Shown in pieces: positions 20,909-30,734 of a DNA stretch of 64,000 nucleotides (positions are counted from its first letter, which is position 1; every line of letters starts with the position of its first letter). The notes under the pieces were generated by a model. That model was not told the origin of the DNA. It saw only the letters and a program-made list of their open reading frames with translations, and did not search any database. Location: contig CAJOGX010000001.1 of the NCBI GenBank assembly GCA_905234175.1, forward strand, positions 1-64,000, in the 5' to 3' direction. This DNA comes from an uncultured Selenomonadaceae bacterium (GTDB lineage Bacteria > Bacillota > Negativicutes > Selenomonadales > Selenomonadaceae). Made by a program: the position numbers and the translations under genes.

Positions 20909-21436
20909 TTAAACAAAAAGTTCTCCGACAGATTTACCGCGAAGAGCCGCAACATTTTCGGCGCGCTTGAGCATTTTGAGACCGGCGAGCGTCGCGCGAA
21001 CCATGTTGTTCGGATTGGACGAGCCGAGCGATTTCGTCAAAATGTCGTGGACGCCGGCGAGTTCCAGAACCGCACGTGCGGGACCGCCAGCGATAACGCC
21101 AGTACCTTTGGACGCCGGACGCAGCATAACTCTGCCCGCGCCGAAAACTCCAACGACGCCGTGCGGAATTGAGCGTTCCTTGAGCGCAACCTCGACGAGA
21201 TTTTTCTTAGCGTCATCTACGCCTTTACGAATAGCTTCGGGAACTTCAGCCGCCTTGCCGAGTCCGACGCCGACTTTGCCGTTGCGATTGCCGACGACTA
21301 CCAGCGCACTGAACGAAAAGCGGCGGCCGCCCTTGACAACCTTGGCGACGCGATTTATAAAAACAACTTTCTCCTCGTATTCGGGAGTTTCGTTTTCGAT
21401 TCTGTCATTCCTGTCGTTTCTGTCATTTCTAGGCAC
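20909..21436 (-). CDS. rpsE: 30S ribosomal protein S5
   Basis: [31 protein letters not shown]. Confidence 0.97.
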   Translation of the reverse strand: MPRNDRNDRNDRIENETPEYEEKVVFINRVAKVVKGGRRFSFSALVVVGNRNGKVGVGLGKAAEVPEAIRKGVDDAKKNLVEVALKERSIPHGVVGVFGAGRVMLRPASKGTGVIAGGPARAVLELAGVHDILTKSLGSSNPNNMVRATLAGLKMLKRAENVAALRGKSVGELFV

Positions 21437-21454
21437 CGATTTACCCTCCTTCGT

Positions 21455-21814
21455 TTAGAATTTGAGACCGCCTTCGCGCGCCGCCTCTGCCAGAGCCGCA
21501 ACGCGCCCGTGGTAAATGTAACCGCCGCGATCGAAAACAACTTCGCTGATACCTTTTTCGAGCGCCTTTTTCGCGATAGCCGCGCCGACTTTTTTTGCTC
21601 CGGCGACGTTGCTGCCGCTGCCCTCGAAGTCTTTATCCATTGAACTTGCCGCCGCCAGCGTCATGCCTTTTTCGTCGTCGATAATCTGCGCGTAAATGTG
21701 CGCAAGGCTGCGGAAAACGTTCAGGCGCGGACGCTCTGCCGTGCCGGAAATATGGTTCCGAACGCGCATATGACGTTTCTGGCGGTTTTTATTTTTATCT
21801 GCCTTCAGAAGCAT
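21455..21814 (-). CDS. rplR: 50S ribosomal protein L18
   Basis: [36 protein letters not shown]; start chosen from SD position. Confidence 0.95.
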   Translation of the reverse strand: MLLKADKNKNRQKRHMRVRNHISGTAERPRLNVFRSLAHIYAQIIDDEKGMTLAAASSMDKDFEGSGSNVAGAKKVGAAIAKKALEKGISEVVFDRGGYIYHGRVAALAEAAREGGLKF

Positions 21815-21848
21815 CTGTAACTCTCCCTTCACCAAAATTCAGCCGCAA

Positions 21849-22394
21849 TTATTTCTTGCCGCCGGCCTTGCCTTCCTTGCGGAGAATGTGCTCGCCAGCG
21901 TACTTGATACCCTTGCCCTTGTAAGGCTCAGGCTCACGCCAGCCGCGAATGTTAGCGGCAATCGCGCCGACCATTTCCTTATCGATACCGTGAACGGTGA
22001 TAGTCGTGGCGGTAGGCGCCTCAAGCGTGATACCGGCGGGCGGCTCGATAATGACGGGGTGGGAATAACCCAGCGCAAGCTGAAGATTTTTCCCCTGCTT
22101 CGCCGCGCGGTAGCCGACGCCGACGATTTCAAGATTTTTGGTGAATCCCTGCGTGACGCCGACTACCATGTTGTTAATCAGCGTGCGGGAAAGTCCGTGG
22201 AGACTTCTGTGAGTCTTATCATCAGAGGGGCGCGCAACCGTGAGAACATTGCCCTCGATGCTTATTTTCATATCCTGATTGATCTTGCGGGACAGTTCGC
22301 CCTTGGGACCTTTGACGTGCACCAGATTATCTTCGTCGACTTTGACGGTTACGCCGACGGGAATTTCAATCGGTGCTCTTCCAATTCGTGACAT
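21849..22394 (-). CDS. rplF: 50S ribosomal protein L6
   Basis: [15 protein letters not shown]...[18 protein letters not shown]. Confidence 0.97.
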   Translation of the reverse strand: MSRIGRAPIEIPVGVTVKVDEDNLVHVKGPKGELSRKINQDMKISIEGNVLTVARPSDDKTHRSLHGLSRTLINNMVVGVTQGFTKNLEIVGVGYRAAKQGKNLQLALGYSHPVIIEPPAGITLEAPTATTITVHGIDKEMVGAIAANIRGWREPEPYKGKGIKYAGEHILRKEGKAGGKK

Positions 22395-22410
22395 TTCAGC
22401 ACCTCCAAAA

Positions 22411-22809
22411 TTACCAGACGTAAGCGATAACTTCGCCGCCGAGCCCGTGCTTGCGCGCCTGCTTGTCGCTCATAATTCCATGTGAAGTGGAAATGATAGC
22501 GATACCGAGTCCGCCCAAAACGCGCGGGAGATCTTTTTTGCGCGAATACTGACGCAAGCCAGGTCTGGAGATACGCTGAATGCCGGTGATGACTTTTTCA
22601 CGTTCGGCGCCGTACTTGAGGAACACCGTCAAGATGCCCTGCTTGTTGTCCTGCGCGAAGGTGTAGTCCTTGATGTAGCCTTCCTGCTTGAGAACTTCCG
22701 CAATCGCGGTCTTGATTTTCGAGCCAGGAATTTCAACTTTTTCGTGATAGACAGAATTTGCATTACGAATGCGCGTGAGCATATCCGCAATAGGATCAGT
22801 CATTGCCAT
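22411..22809 (-). CDS. rpsH: 30S ribosomal protein S8
   Basis: [31 protein letters not shown]. Confidence 0.97.
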   Translation of the reverse strand: MAMTDPIADMLTRIRNANSVYHEKVEIPGSKIKTAIAEVLKQEGYIKDYTFAQDNKQGILTVFLKYGAEREKVITGIQRISRPGLRQYSRKKDLPRVLGGLGIAIISTSHGIMSDKQARKHGLGGEVIAYVW

Positions 22810-22837
22810 AGGAAACCGATATCCTCCCTTCTAAAAA

Positions 22838-23023
22838 TTACCAGCTGGATTTCGTGACGCCAGGAATTGCGCCGGCGTAGCTCTGTTCACGGAAACAAAT
22901 GCGGCACATTTCAAATTTTCTCATGTAGCCGTGCGGACGCCCGCAGATTTTGCAGCGGTTGTAGCGGCGCGTCTTGAACTTCGGTTCCTTGCTCCACTTT
23001 TCGATTAACGCTTTTTTAGCCAT
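22838..23023 (-). CDS. rpsN: 30S ribosomal protein S14 type Z (zinc-binding)
   Basis: 61 aa; [23 protein letters not shown]. Confidence 0.97.
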   Translation of the reverse strand: MAKKALIEKWSKEPKFKTRRYNRCKICGRPHGYMRKFEMCRICFREQSYAGAIPGVTKSSW

Positions 23024-23033
23024 TTGATAATCA

Positions 23034-23210
23034 CCGTTACTGAAAACTTATAAAAAGCTATAGAAACTTTTATGTTCCATTCCTGCTTCAACGCGTCCGC
23101 TTTTGCATTTGCTACTCGCGTTGGTATGACGCTCCACAGGCTTAAATTCCCCGCTAACGAACGGGTACATACCGCACCAGTAACCTTTTCCTTTCGTAAT
23201 ATTTACCAAA
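23034..23210 (-). repeat. Ribosomal-operon intergenic element, copy B (rplE-rpsN)
   Basis: CCGTTACTG at 23034, shared core, CCAGTAAC at 23177-23184. Confidence 0.93.
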
Positions 23211-23212
23211 AA

Positions 23213-23758
23213 TTAAGCGTTGGCGAACGGCATACCCATCAGCGACAGAAATTCGCGCGCCTCTTCGTCGGTATGCGCCGTCGTGACGATAATAATATCC
23301 ATACCGCGAATCTTGTCAATCTTGTCGTACTCGATTTCGGGGAAGATGAGCTGTTCCTTGACGCCGATAGCGTAATTCCCGCGCCCGTCGAAAGAGTTGC
23401 GATTTACCCCGCGAAAGTCACGGACGCGCGGCAGAGCGATATTCATAAACTTATCCAGAAAATCATACATTCTCTCGCCGCGAAGAGTCACCTTGCAGCC
23501 GATAGCCATGCCCTTGCGCAGTTTCCACGCCGCCAGAGATTTTTTCGCGCGGGTGATTACAGGTTTCTGACCGGTGATGGTTGTCAAATCGCCGACCGCC
23601 GCTTCAAGCGCCTTCGGGTTGCCAATAGAATCGCCAGCCGCAATGTTGATGACGATTTTTTCAAGCTTCGGCACCTGCATAACATTTTTGTACGCGAATT
23701 TTTCAGTAAGCGCGCTGACAACTTCGCCCTTGTATTTTTCCAAAAGTCTGCTGCTCAC
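23213..23758 (-). CDS. rplE: 50S ribosomal protein L5
   Basis: [38 protein letters not shown] start. Confidence 0.97.
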   Translation of the reverse strand: MSSRLLEKYKGEVVSALTEKFAYKNVMQVPKLEKIVINIAAGDSIGNPKALEAAVGDLTTITGQKPVITRAKKSLAAWKLRKGMAIGCKVTLRGERMYDFLDKFMNIALPRVRDFRGVNRNSFDGRGNYAIGVKEQLIFPEIEYDKIDKIRGMDIIIVTTAHTDEEAREFLSLMGMPFANA

Positions 23759-23764
23759 AATATC

Positions 23765-23966
23765 CCGTTACTGAGAACTTATAAAAAAGCCGTGGCTTTT
23801 AAGTCCCATTCCTGCTTCAACGCGTCCGCTTTTGCATTTGCTACTCGCGTTGGTATGACGCTCCACAGGCTTAAATTCCCCGCTAACGAACGGGTACATA
23901 CCGCCGATACCAGTAACTTCCATCCTTTCTTAATATTTACCAAAAGTCTTTCTGTCCAGCACACCA
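23765..23966 (-). repeat. Ribosomal-operon intergenic element, copy C (rplX-rplE)
   Basis: CCGTTACTG at 23765, shared core, CCAGTAAC at 23910-23917, AAAGGA SD-like motif upstream on transcript. Confidence 0.95.
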
Positions 23967-23968
23967 AA

Positions 23969-24301
23969 TTATTTCGCCGCGTCAACGACCTCGCCGCACT
24001 TTTTGCAGACGCGGACGTTTTTGCCGTCAACCGTCTTGTGGCCAATGCGCGTGGGCTTGTTGCAGGCGGGGCAGATAACCATAACTTTGCAAACGTCCAG
24101 CGGCATTTCCTTAGCGATAATTCCACCCTGCGGAGCCTTCAGACTCGGCTTAGTGTGGCGCTTGACCTTGTTAATTTCTTCGACGACGACCTGACCTTTT
24201 TTCGGCAGCGCCTGGATAATTTTGCCCTGCTTGCCTTTATCCTTGCCGGAAAGCACAACGACGGTGTCGCCTTTTTTTACGTGCAACTTTGTGAGTGACA
24301 A
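23969..24301 (-). CDS. rplX: 50S ribosomal protein L24
   Basis: [27 protein letters not shown] start after AGGAGG. Confidence 0.97.
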   Translation of the reverse strand: MSLTKLHVKKGDTVVVLSGKDKGKQGKIIQALPKKGQVVVEEINKVKRHTKPSLKAPQGGIIAKEMPLDVCKVMVICPACNKPTRIGHKTVDGKNVRVCKKCGEVVDAAK

Positions 24302-24317
24302 TTCGGCGCCTCCTCTC

Positions 24318-24686
24318 TTACAAAACTTCCGGCGCGAGGGAAATAATCTTCATGAAATCTTTTTCGCGCAGTTCGCGGGCAACGGGTCCGAAAATACGGG
24401 TGCCGCGCGGAGTTTTATCTTCCTTAATCAGAACCGCCGCGTTTTCGTCAAAGCGAATGTAGGAGCCGTCCGGACGACGGAGCCCCTTGCAGCTGCGAAC
24501 GACGACCGCCTTAACCACGTCGCCTTTTTTAACCTGCCCGCCAGGCGCCGCAGATTTGACTGACGCTACGATAATATCGCCGATGTTTGCGTAGCGGCGG
24601 AACGAACCGCCCAGAACGCGAATGCACATGATGTCCTTGGCGCCGGTGTTGTCGGCTACGTTGAGCATTGTTTGCTGTTGAATCAC
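24318..24686 (-). CDS. rplN: 50S ribosomal protein L14
   Basis: [28 protein letters not shown]. Confidence 0.97.
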   Translation of the reverse strand: MIQQQTMLNVADNTGAKDIMCIRVLGGSFRRYANIGDIIVASVKSAAPGGQVKKGDVVKAVVVRSCKGLRRPDGSYIRFDENAAVLIKEDKTPRGTRIFGPVARELREKDFMKIISLAPEVL

Positions 24687-24706
24687 GAGTTGACCTCCTT
24701 CCGAAA

Positions 24707-24973
24707 TTATTTAGCGCGTTCGAGAATCTTCACGAGGCGCCAGTGCTTTTCTTTCGACAGCGGCCGCGTCTCCATGATGGAAACTCTGTCGCCAATATGA
24801 GCCTCTTCATTTTCGTCGTGCGCCTTGAATTTAATCGTGCGCTTGACGGACTTTTTGTAAAGTTTGTGCTGAACGAGCTCTTCAATCGCCACGACAATGG
24901 TTTTCTGCATTTTATCGCTGACGACGCGACCGACGCGGGTTTTGCGCTCGTTGCGTTTAGTTTCTTCGCTCAC
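24707..24973 (-). CDS. rpsQ: 30S ribosomal protein S17
   Basis: [22 protein letters not shown]. Confidence 0.96.
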   Translation of the reverse strand: MSEETKRNERKTRVGRVVSDKMQKTIVVAIEELVQHKLYKKSVKRTIKFKAHDENEEAHIGDRVSIMETRPLSKEKHWRLVKILERAK

Positions 24974-24984
24974 GGTGAACCTCC

Positions 24985-25194
24985 TTACTGGCGAATTTTC
25001 AGTTCAGCTTCGTGCTGGATTGTCTTAATGCGCGCGATTGAGCGTTTCACGTCGCGCAGGCGCATGGGATTTTCCAGCTGACCGGTGGCGTGCTGAAAGC
25101 GCAGGTTGAAAAGTTCTTCCTTGAGTTCCTTGAGTTTAGCCGCCTGTTCGTCCGCGCTCAAATCGCGAATCTCCTTAACCTTCATGTGCGTCAC
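24985..25194 (-). CDS. rpmC: 50S ribosomal protein L29
   Basis: [54 protein letters not shown]. Confidence 0.96.
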   Translation of the reverse strand: MTHMKVKEIRDLSADEQAAKLKELKEELFNLRFQHATGQLENPMRLRDVKRSIARIKTIQHEAELKIRQ

Positions 25195-25717
25195 CGCCTT
25201 TTTCAGCTTCAGCCTCTGCCTCGGCTTTCTCTTCCTCGAACGCCGCGTGCGCCGCCTTCTTCGCGTCCGCTAAAGTTTCGTTGACGACTGGAACATAAAC
25301 GTCGCCCTGCCCCTCGTTCTCGATGAACTTGGTTTTAATGGGGAGTTTGTGACCGGCAAGACGCATTGCCTCAGCCGCAATTTCGCGCGGGACGCCAGCC
25401 ATTTCAAACAGCACGCGCCCAGGCTTGACGACTGCAACCCAGTATTCCGGCGAGCCCTTACCTGAACCCATGCGCGTTTCTGCAGGCTTCGCGGTAACCG
25501 GCTTGTCGGGGAAAATTTTAATCCAGACCTGACCGCCACGGCGAATGTAACGCGTCATTGCAATACGCGCCGCCTCAATCTGGCGGTTGGTTATCCACGC
25601 CGGCTCCAGCGCGACGAGCCCGTACTGACCGTGAGCAATCTGGTTGCCCTTGTTGGACTTGCCCTTCATTCTGCCGCGAAACTGCTTGCGGTACTTGACC
25701 CTCTTCGGCATCAACAT
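25175..25717 (-). CDS. rplP: 50S ribosomal protein L16 with acidic C-terminal extension
   Basis: [23 protein letters not shown]...; tail ends [23 protein letters not shown]. Confidence 0.95.
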   Translation of the reverse strand: MLMPKRVKYRKQFRGRMKGKSNKGNQIAHGQYGLVALEPAWITNRQIEAARIAMTRYIRRGGQVWIKIFPDKPVTAKPAETRMGSGKGSPEYWVAVVKPGRVLFEMAGVPREIAAEAMRLAGHKLPIKTKFIENEGQGDVYVPVVNETLADAKKAAHAAFEEEKAEAEAEAEKGGDAHEG

Positions 25718-26394
25718 TACTCGTCACTCCCTTCGGCGGGTTGAACGCGTTCGACGCGCTCTTTCTTTTCGGGGAGAATTTCGCCCTTGAAAATCCAAAC
25801 CTTGATACCAATGCGCCCGTAAGTCGTGTTCGCCTCAGCAAAACCGTAGTCAATATCCGCGCGCAAAGTGTGAAGCGGAATGCTGCCTTCGCGGTAAGAT
25901 TCGGAACGGGCAATTTCAGCGCCGCCCAGACGACCACTGCACATGATTTTAATTCCCTTCGCACCCAGACGCATTGTGCGACCGACGGACTGTTTCATAG
26001 CGCGGCGGAAAGCAATACGACGCTCCAGCTGCCCCGCAATATTTTCAGCTACGAGCTGCGCGTCCATATCCGGCTGGCGAATTTCCATGATGTTAATATC
26101 GAGCCGCTTGTCCGTAATTTTCTTCAAGCTGTTCTTAATTTCCTCAATTCCCGAACCGCCCTTGCCGATAACCTGACCAGGCTTGGCGGTGTGTATCGTC
26201 AGTCTGAGACGGTTTTTAGAACGCTCGGTTTCTACGCGCGAAACGCTGGACTGAGCAAGCTGGCGCTGAATTTCGCGGCGAATTTTAATATCTTCGTGCA
26301 GATTTTTCGCGAAATCCCTGTCAGCGTACCACTTGGCGTCCCACGTCTTGACGATACCGAGGCGAATACCATGCGGATGTACCTTCTGACCCAA
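25717..26394 (-). CDS. rpsC: 30S ribosomal protein S3
   Basis: [24 protein letters not shown] and KH domain. Confidence 0.97.
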   Translation of the reverse strand: MGQKVHPHGIRLGIVKTWDAKWYADRDFAKNLHEDIKIRREIQRQLAQSSVSRVETERSKNRLRLTIHTAKPGQVIGKGGSGIEEIKNSLKKITDKRLDINIMEIRQPDMDAQLVAENIAGQLERRIAFRRAMKQSVGRTMRLGAKGIKIMCSGRLGGAEIARSESYREGSIPLHTLRADIDYGFAEANTTYGRIGIKVWIFKGEILPEKKERVERVQPAEGSDE

Positions 26395-26409
26395 ACCGCA
26401 ACTCCTCCT

Positions 26410-26769
26410 TTAATTATTTTCAGCCGCCGCTTCTTTTTCCGAGACGACAACCGTGATATGCGAAGTGTGTTTCAAAATACTGAACGCCTGCCCACGGGAA
26501 CGCGGATGAATGCGCTTGAGCGTAGGACCCTGGTCGACGAAACATTTCGCCACGTAAAGATTATCGGTGTCCATGTCAAAATTATTTTCGGCGTTGGCGA
26601 TAGCGGAGCGGAGCACCTTGTCCAGGAGCACGGAGCCGCGTTTTGACGTGAATTTCAAAATCGCCAGCGCGTCAGCCACGTCCTTGCCGCGAATCAAATC
26701 TGCAACGATACGAACTTTGCGCGGCGCGATTCTCACGTACTTCGCAATAGCCTTGACTTCCTTTGCCAC
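26410..26769 (-). CDS. rplV: 50S ribosomal protein L22
   Basis: [25 protein letters not shown]. Confidence 0.96.
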   Translation of the reverse strand: MAKEVKAIAKYVRIAPRKVRIVADLIRGKDVADALAILKFTSKRGSVLLDKVLRSAIANAENNFDMDTDNLYVAKCFVDQGPTLKRIHPRSRGQAFSILKHTSHITVVVSEKEAAAENN

Positions 26770-26802
26770 GAAAAAACCTCCTTTCGGCGCAATTTCAACG
26801 GT

Positions 26803-27084
26803 TTACTTCAGCTTCGTCTTGCGTTCCTCGCCCGCGTGACCTTTGAAAGTGCGCGTAGGAGCAAATTCGCCGAGCTTGTGCCCGACCATATCTTCAGTGA
26901 TGTAAACCGGAACGTGCTTTCTGCCGTCGTGAACCGCGATTGTGTGCGTGATAAACGCCGGAAGAATTGTCGAACTGCGCGACCACGTGCGAACAACTTT
27001 CTTGTCATTGGCGGCGTTGAGCGCCTCGATTTTCTTCAAAAGTTTTTCCGACACGAACGGTCCCTTTTTAACAGACCTTGACAC
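26803..27084 (-). CDS. rpsS: 30S ribosomal protein S19
   Basis: [23 protein letters not shown]. Confidence 0.97.
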   Translation of the reverse strand: MSRSVKKGPFVSEKLLKKIEALNAANDKKVVRTWSRSSTILPAFITHTIAVHDGRKHVPVYITEDMVGHKLGEFAPTRTFKGHAGEERKTKLK

Positions 27085-27104
27085 AAAAATTCCTCCTTCC
27101 GCGA

Positions 27105-27932
27105 TTATTTACGACGACGCACAATAAGTTTGGTGGACGCCTTTTTCCTGCGGCGCGTCTTGGTACCCATAGCGCATTTGCCCCACTTGGTAACAGGATT
27201 CTTGCGCCCGACGGGGCTGCGGCCTTCACCGCCGCCATGCGGATGGTCAACCGGATTCATGACGACGCCACGGTTAGCCGGACGAATACCCAGCCAGCGC
27301 GAACGTCCCGCCTTACCAATCGAAATGTTTTCGTGGTCGAGATTGCCAACCTGTCCGATAGTCGCGCGGCAGTTGATGTGCACCTTGCGAACTTCGCCGC
27401 TCGGCATACGAAGCGTGGCGTAATTGCCTTCCTTCGCCATGAGCTGAGCCGCCGCGCCAGCACTGCGAACCATCTGCCCGCCCTTGCCGATTTTCAGTTC
27501 GATATTGTGAATCAGCGTGCCGACGGGGATATTTTTCAGCGGCAGAGCGTTGCCGGTTTTAATATCAGCCTCGGCGCCGGATTCAACCTTATCGCCAACT
27601 TTCAGCCCGTTCGGAGCGAGAATGTAGCGCTTTTCGCCGTCCGCGTAGTGCAGGAGAGCGATTCGCGCGCTGCGGTTCGGGTCGTATTCAATCGTCGCAA
27701 CTTTCGCGGGGATACCGTCTTTGTTGCGCTTGAAGTCAATAATTCTGTAGCGGCGCTTGTGTCCGCCGCCCTGGTGCCGTACCGTTAATTTTCCCTGCTG
27801 GTTGCGTCCGCCGTGACTTTTGAGCGGCGCGAGCAGGGATTTTTCCGGCTTGTCGGTCGTGATTTCTTCAAACGTAGAAACCGTCATGAAGCGGCGACCG
27901 GCAGAATACGGCTTAAATGATTTTATTCCCAC
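27105..27932 (-). CDS. rplB: 50S ribosomal protein L2
   Basis: [25 protein letters not shown]...[17 protein letters not shown]. Confidence 0.97.
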   Translation of the reverse strand: MGIKSFKPYSAGRRFMTVSTFEEITTDKPEKSLLAPLKSHGGRNQQGKLTVRHQGGGHKRRYRIIDFKRNKDGIPAKVATIEYDPNRSARIALLHYADGEKRYILAPNGLKVGDKVESGAEADIKTGNALPLKNIPVGTLIHNIELKIGKGGQMVRSAGAAAQLMAKEGNYATLRMPSGEVRKVHINCRATIGQVGNLDHENISIGKAGRSRWLGIRPANRGVVMNPVDHPHGGGEGRSPVGRKNPVTKWGKCAMGTKTRRRKKASTKLIVRRRK

Positions 27933-27976
27933 TATTTAACCTCCTTCAGATTTTTTGCTGAGCTGGAAAATTTTCG

Positions 27977-28168
27977 TCACTTCATGAGCATGTACAAAAT
28001 GTACGCCACGACGACGAACCACAGGATTTCCTTGAAAAATCTCACGACGAAAATTATCACGACAATCGCGACCGCCGTTGCAACTACGGCTTCCGGCGAG
28101 CCGAAAAATTCCACAAGCTTATCCCAGAACGCGTTGCCAAAAACGAACATCAGCAGTGCTTTTACCAT
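27977..28168 (-). CDS. Small membrane protein (63 aa) inserted between rplW and rplB
   Basis: GGAG SD upstream of ATG; two hydrophobic segments in MVKALLMFVFGNAFWDKLVEFFGSPEAVVATAVAIVVIIFVVRFFKEILWFVVVAYILYMLMK. Confidence 0.7.
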   Translation of the reverse strand: MVKALLMFVFGNAFWDKLVEFFGSPEAVVATAVAIVVIIFVVRFFKEILWFVVVAYILYMLMK

Positions 28169-28190
28169 GACGCCAATTCTCCAGCAGATT

Positions 28191-28472
28191 TTACGCGGTA
28201 AAGAACTCGATGGTTTCGCCAGCCGCCAGTTTCACGATAGCTTTTTTGTAGCTGGCGGTTTTGCCGACGGTACGGCCGCGACGTTTGGTTTTGCCCTTGA
28301 CGTTTACCGTGTTCACGTCCTCAACTTTGACGTTAAAAATTTCGTGAACGGCGTCAGCAATCTGAATTTTGTTGGCGCGCCTGTCGACGACGAAAACGTA
28401 TTTGCCGTCAGCCATCAGGTCGGTGGTGCGCTCGGTAATCAGCGGGCGAATCAGAATATCCCTTGCCTCCAT
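28191..28472 (-). CDS. rplW: 50S ribosomal protein L23
   Basis: [38 protein letters not shown]. Confidence 0.97.
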   Translation of the reverse strand: MEARDILIRPLITERTTDLMADGKYVFVVDRRANKIQIADAVHEIFNVKVEDVNTVNVKGKTKRRGRTVGKTASYKKAIVKLAAGETIEFFTA

Positions 28473-28483
28473 TTAAGCGTACA

Positions 28484-28717
28484 CCGTTACTGAGAACTTA
28501 CAAAAAGCCACAGCTTTTAAGTCCCATTCCTGCTTCAACGCGTCCGCACTACTTGCGTTGGTATGACGCTCCACAGGCTTAAATTCCCCGCTAACGAACG
28601 GGTACATATCGCAAATTACCTCGCGATACCAGTAACTTTGTCCTTTCTTGATATTTACCAAAAGTCTGTCTGTCCGACACACAAACTGTCATTGCCTGAT
28701 TTTCGCTAAGTTTGTGT
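28484..28717 (-). repeat. Ribosomal-operon intergenic element, copy D (rplD-rplW), with 5' extension
   Basis: CCGTTACTG at 28484-28492, shared core, CCAGTAAC at 28629-28636, extra ACACAAAC/GTTTGTGT stem at 28679-28717. Confidence 0.95.
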
Positions 28718-28747
28718 AAAAATTCGACGTTACCTCGAACGTCTGCC

Positions 28748-29377
28748 TTAATTGCCGTACACTTCCTGAATCGTTTCAACGGCGTCCTTCGTGAGGAAAA
28801 CTTTTTCGCAGTTCAAAATATCGTAGACGTTGAGCTGGAGCGTGCTGATTGTCTTAGCGTTCTGCAGGTTGTTAGACGAGAGCACGACGTTTTCCACGAG
28901 TTCCTTCGTGATAAACAGAGCCTTGCAGGCGTCGACGCCGAAGTTTTTCTGGAACTCGACGAACTTTTTAGTTTTAGGCGCGTCGAAGTTCAAATCGTCC
29001 AGCACGATAAGATTTTCGGATTTGACTTTATCGCTGAGCACGCACTTGAGCGCAAGACGGCGCTGCTTGCGGGGCATTGTGAAGGCGTAGGAGCGGGGGT
29101 GCGGACCAAAAATCGTACCGCCGCCGCGCCAGAGCGGACTTCTGCGGGAACCCGCGCGAGCACGTCCAGTGCCTTTCTGCCGCCAGGGTTTACGGCCGCC
29201 GCCGCGTACCATTCCGCGCGTTTTCGTCTGGTGCGTACCGAGCCGCCATGACGCCATTTGCATAACTACCGCCTGATGAACGAGACCGGCATTCATTTCC
29301 ACGTTGAAAATTTCTTCGCTGAGTTCGATGTCGCCGACCTTCGCGTTTTTCATATCGTATACTGCCAATGTGGGCAT
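28748..29377 (-). CDS. rplD: 50S ribosomal protein L4
   Basis: MPTLAVYDMKNAKVGDIELSEEIF...RGGGRKPWRQKGTGRARAGSRRSPLWRGGG. Confidence 0.97.
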   Translation of the reverse strand: MPTLAVYDMKNAKVGDIELSEEIFNVEMNAGLVHQAVVMQMASWRLGTHQTKTRGMVRGGGRKPWRQKGTGRARAGSRRSPLWRGGGTIFGPHPRSYAFTMPRKQRRLALKCVLSDKVKSENLIVLDDLNFDAPKTKKFVEFQKNFGVDACKALFITKELVENVVLSSNNLQNAKTISTLQLNVYDILNCEKVFLTKDAVETIQEVYGN

Positions 29378-29385
29378 CTGTCACG

Positions 29386-29634
29386 CCGTTACTGAAAACT
29401 TACAAAGGTTACAAAAAACCTTCAGTTCCATTCCTGCTTCAACGCGCTCGCTTTTGTCGAAACTACTCGCGTTTGGTACAGCGCTCCACAGGCTTAACTT
29501 CCCCGCTAACGAACGGGTACATATCGTAATTGTTTTCACGATACCAGTAACTTTTGTCCTTTCGTAATATTTACCAAAAGTCTTTCTGTCCAGTGCACAA
29601 ACCGTCATTGCTTGGTTTTCGCTCTTGCTTGTGC
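29386..29634 (-). repeat. Ribosomal-operon intergenic element, copy E (rplC-rplD), with 5' extension
   Basis: CCGTTACTG at 29386-29394, shared core, CCAGTAAC at 29544-29551, GCACAAAC/GCTTGTGC arms at 29595-29602 and 29627-29634. Confidence 0.95.
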
Positions 29635-29735
29635 AAAATCCGACGCCGTCCCCGTTCTCGTCAATTTAATGACCGCAGCGACCACATTATGAACCGATTG
29701 GCACGTCGACCTTATGCTTCATAAGGATTTAACTT

Positions 29736-30386
29736 CTATTTTTTCTGTTTCGCAGGTTTAACGGTTTCGCGGACGATAACAAAGCCTTTCTTCGGACCAG
29801 GAACGGCGCCTTTAATCAGCAGCAAATTCCTGTTCACGTCGACTTTGACAATCGTCAGGCGCTGAATCGTGGTGCGGACGCCGCCCATTCTGCCAGGGAG
29901 CTTTTTGCCCTTGATAACGCGACCGCCAGGCCCCGAAAGCATTGCGCCGGTGGAGCCAGGTTCACGGTGAGATTTGGAGCCGTGCCCCATAGGTCCGCGC
30001 GCGAAGTGGTGCCGCTTGATACTGCCGGCGAAACCCTTGCCCTTGGACGTGCCGATAACGTCAACCAGATCGCCTTCCGCGAAAACGTCAACGCCAATCA
30101 CGTCGCCGGTTTTGTATTCGGACTCAGCGGCGAGGCGGACTTCACGAATGTACTTGACGGGCTTGACGCCGAATTTTTTGAACTGCCCAGCGTCTGGCTT
30201 GTTGACTTTGTTTTCATTGACTTCGCCGAAGCCGAGCTGAACGCTGTAATAGCCGTCCGTGTCAACGGTCTTGTTGCGAATCACGACGTTGTTGCCGCTC
30301 TCGATAACCGTCACGGGGATAACTTTGCCGTCCTCGGTGAAAATCTGAGTCATGCCCAGCTTGATTCCCAAAATTGTTTTAGCCAA
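29736..30386 (-). CDS. rplC: 50S ribosomal protein L3
   Basis: (M)AKTILGIKLGMTQIFTEDGKVIPVTVIE; TTG start 8 nt after AGGAGG. Confidence 0.96.
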   Translation of the reverse strand: MAKTILGIKLGMTQIFTEDGKVIPVTVIESGNNVVIRNKTVDTDGYYSVQLGFGEVNENKVNKPDAGQFKKFGVKPVKYIREVRLAAESEYKTGDVIGVDVFAEGDLVDVIGTSKGKGFAGSIKRHHFARGPMGHGSKSHREPGSTGAMLSGPGGRVIKGKKLPGRMGGVRTTIQRLTIVKVDVNRNLLLIKGAVPGPKKGFVIVRETVKPAKQKK

Positions 30387-30399
30387 TGCCTGCACCTCC

Positions 30400-30726
30400 T
30401 CAATTTACCTTGAGCTCGATTTCGACACCGGCGGGAAGGTCAAGGCGGACAAGCGCGTCCACGGCTTTCTGATTCGGCTGAAGAATATCGATAAGGCGCT
30501 TGTGAGTGCGCATTTCAAACTGTTCGCGCGAATCTTTGTTGACGTGCGGCGAACGCAGAATCGTATAGATATTTTTTTCAGTCGGCAGCGGGATAGGTCC
30601 CGAAACCATTGCGCCATTTTTGCGCGCCGTCTCGACGATTTTTGCCGCGCTCTGGTCAAGCGCCTTGTGGTCGTACGCCTTCAGCCGTATGCGCAGCCGT
30701 TTTTTCTGTGGTTGTTTAGGTGGCAA
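30400..30726 (-). CDS. rpsJ: 30S ribosomal protein S10 (TTG start)
   Basis: [42 protein letters not shown]. Confidence 0.95.
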   Translation of the reverse strand: MPPKQPQKKRLRIRLKAYDHKALDQSAAKIVETARKNGAMVSGPIPLPTEKNIYTILRSPHVNKDSREQFEMRTHKRLIDILQPNQKAVDALVRLDLPAGVEIELKVN

Positions 30727-30734
30727 TTTTCTTT

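Noticed and set aside
23765-23800. H2 hairpin of the elements as intrinsic terminators
   Set aside because: Most copies lack a proper U-tract and all lie within an operon that must be read through; attenuation cannot be fully excluded for copy C.
29381-29608. ORFs read through the intergenic elements (e.g. MTVCALDRKTFGKYYERT...) as a conserved small protein family
   Set aside because: Frame is kept between E and F only; D, C and B shift or stop, while RNA pairing is preserved, so a noncoding role fits better.
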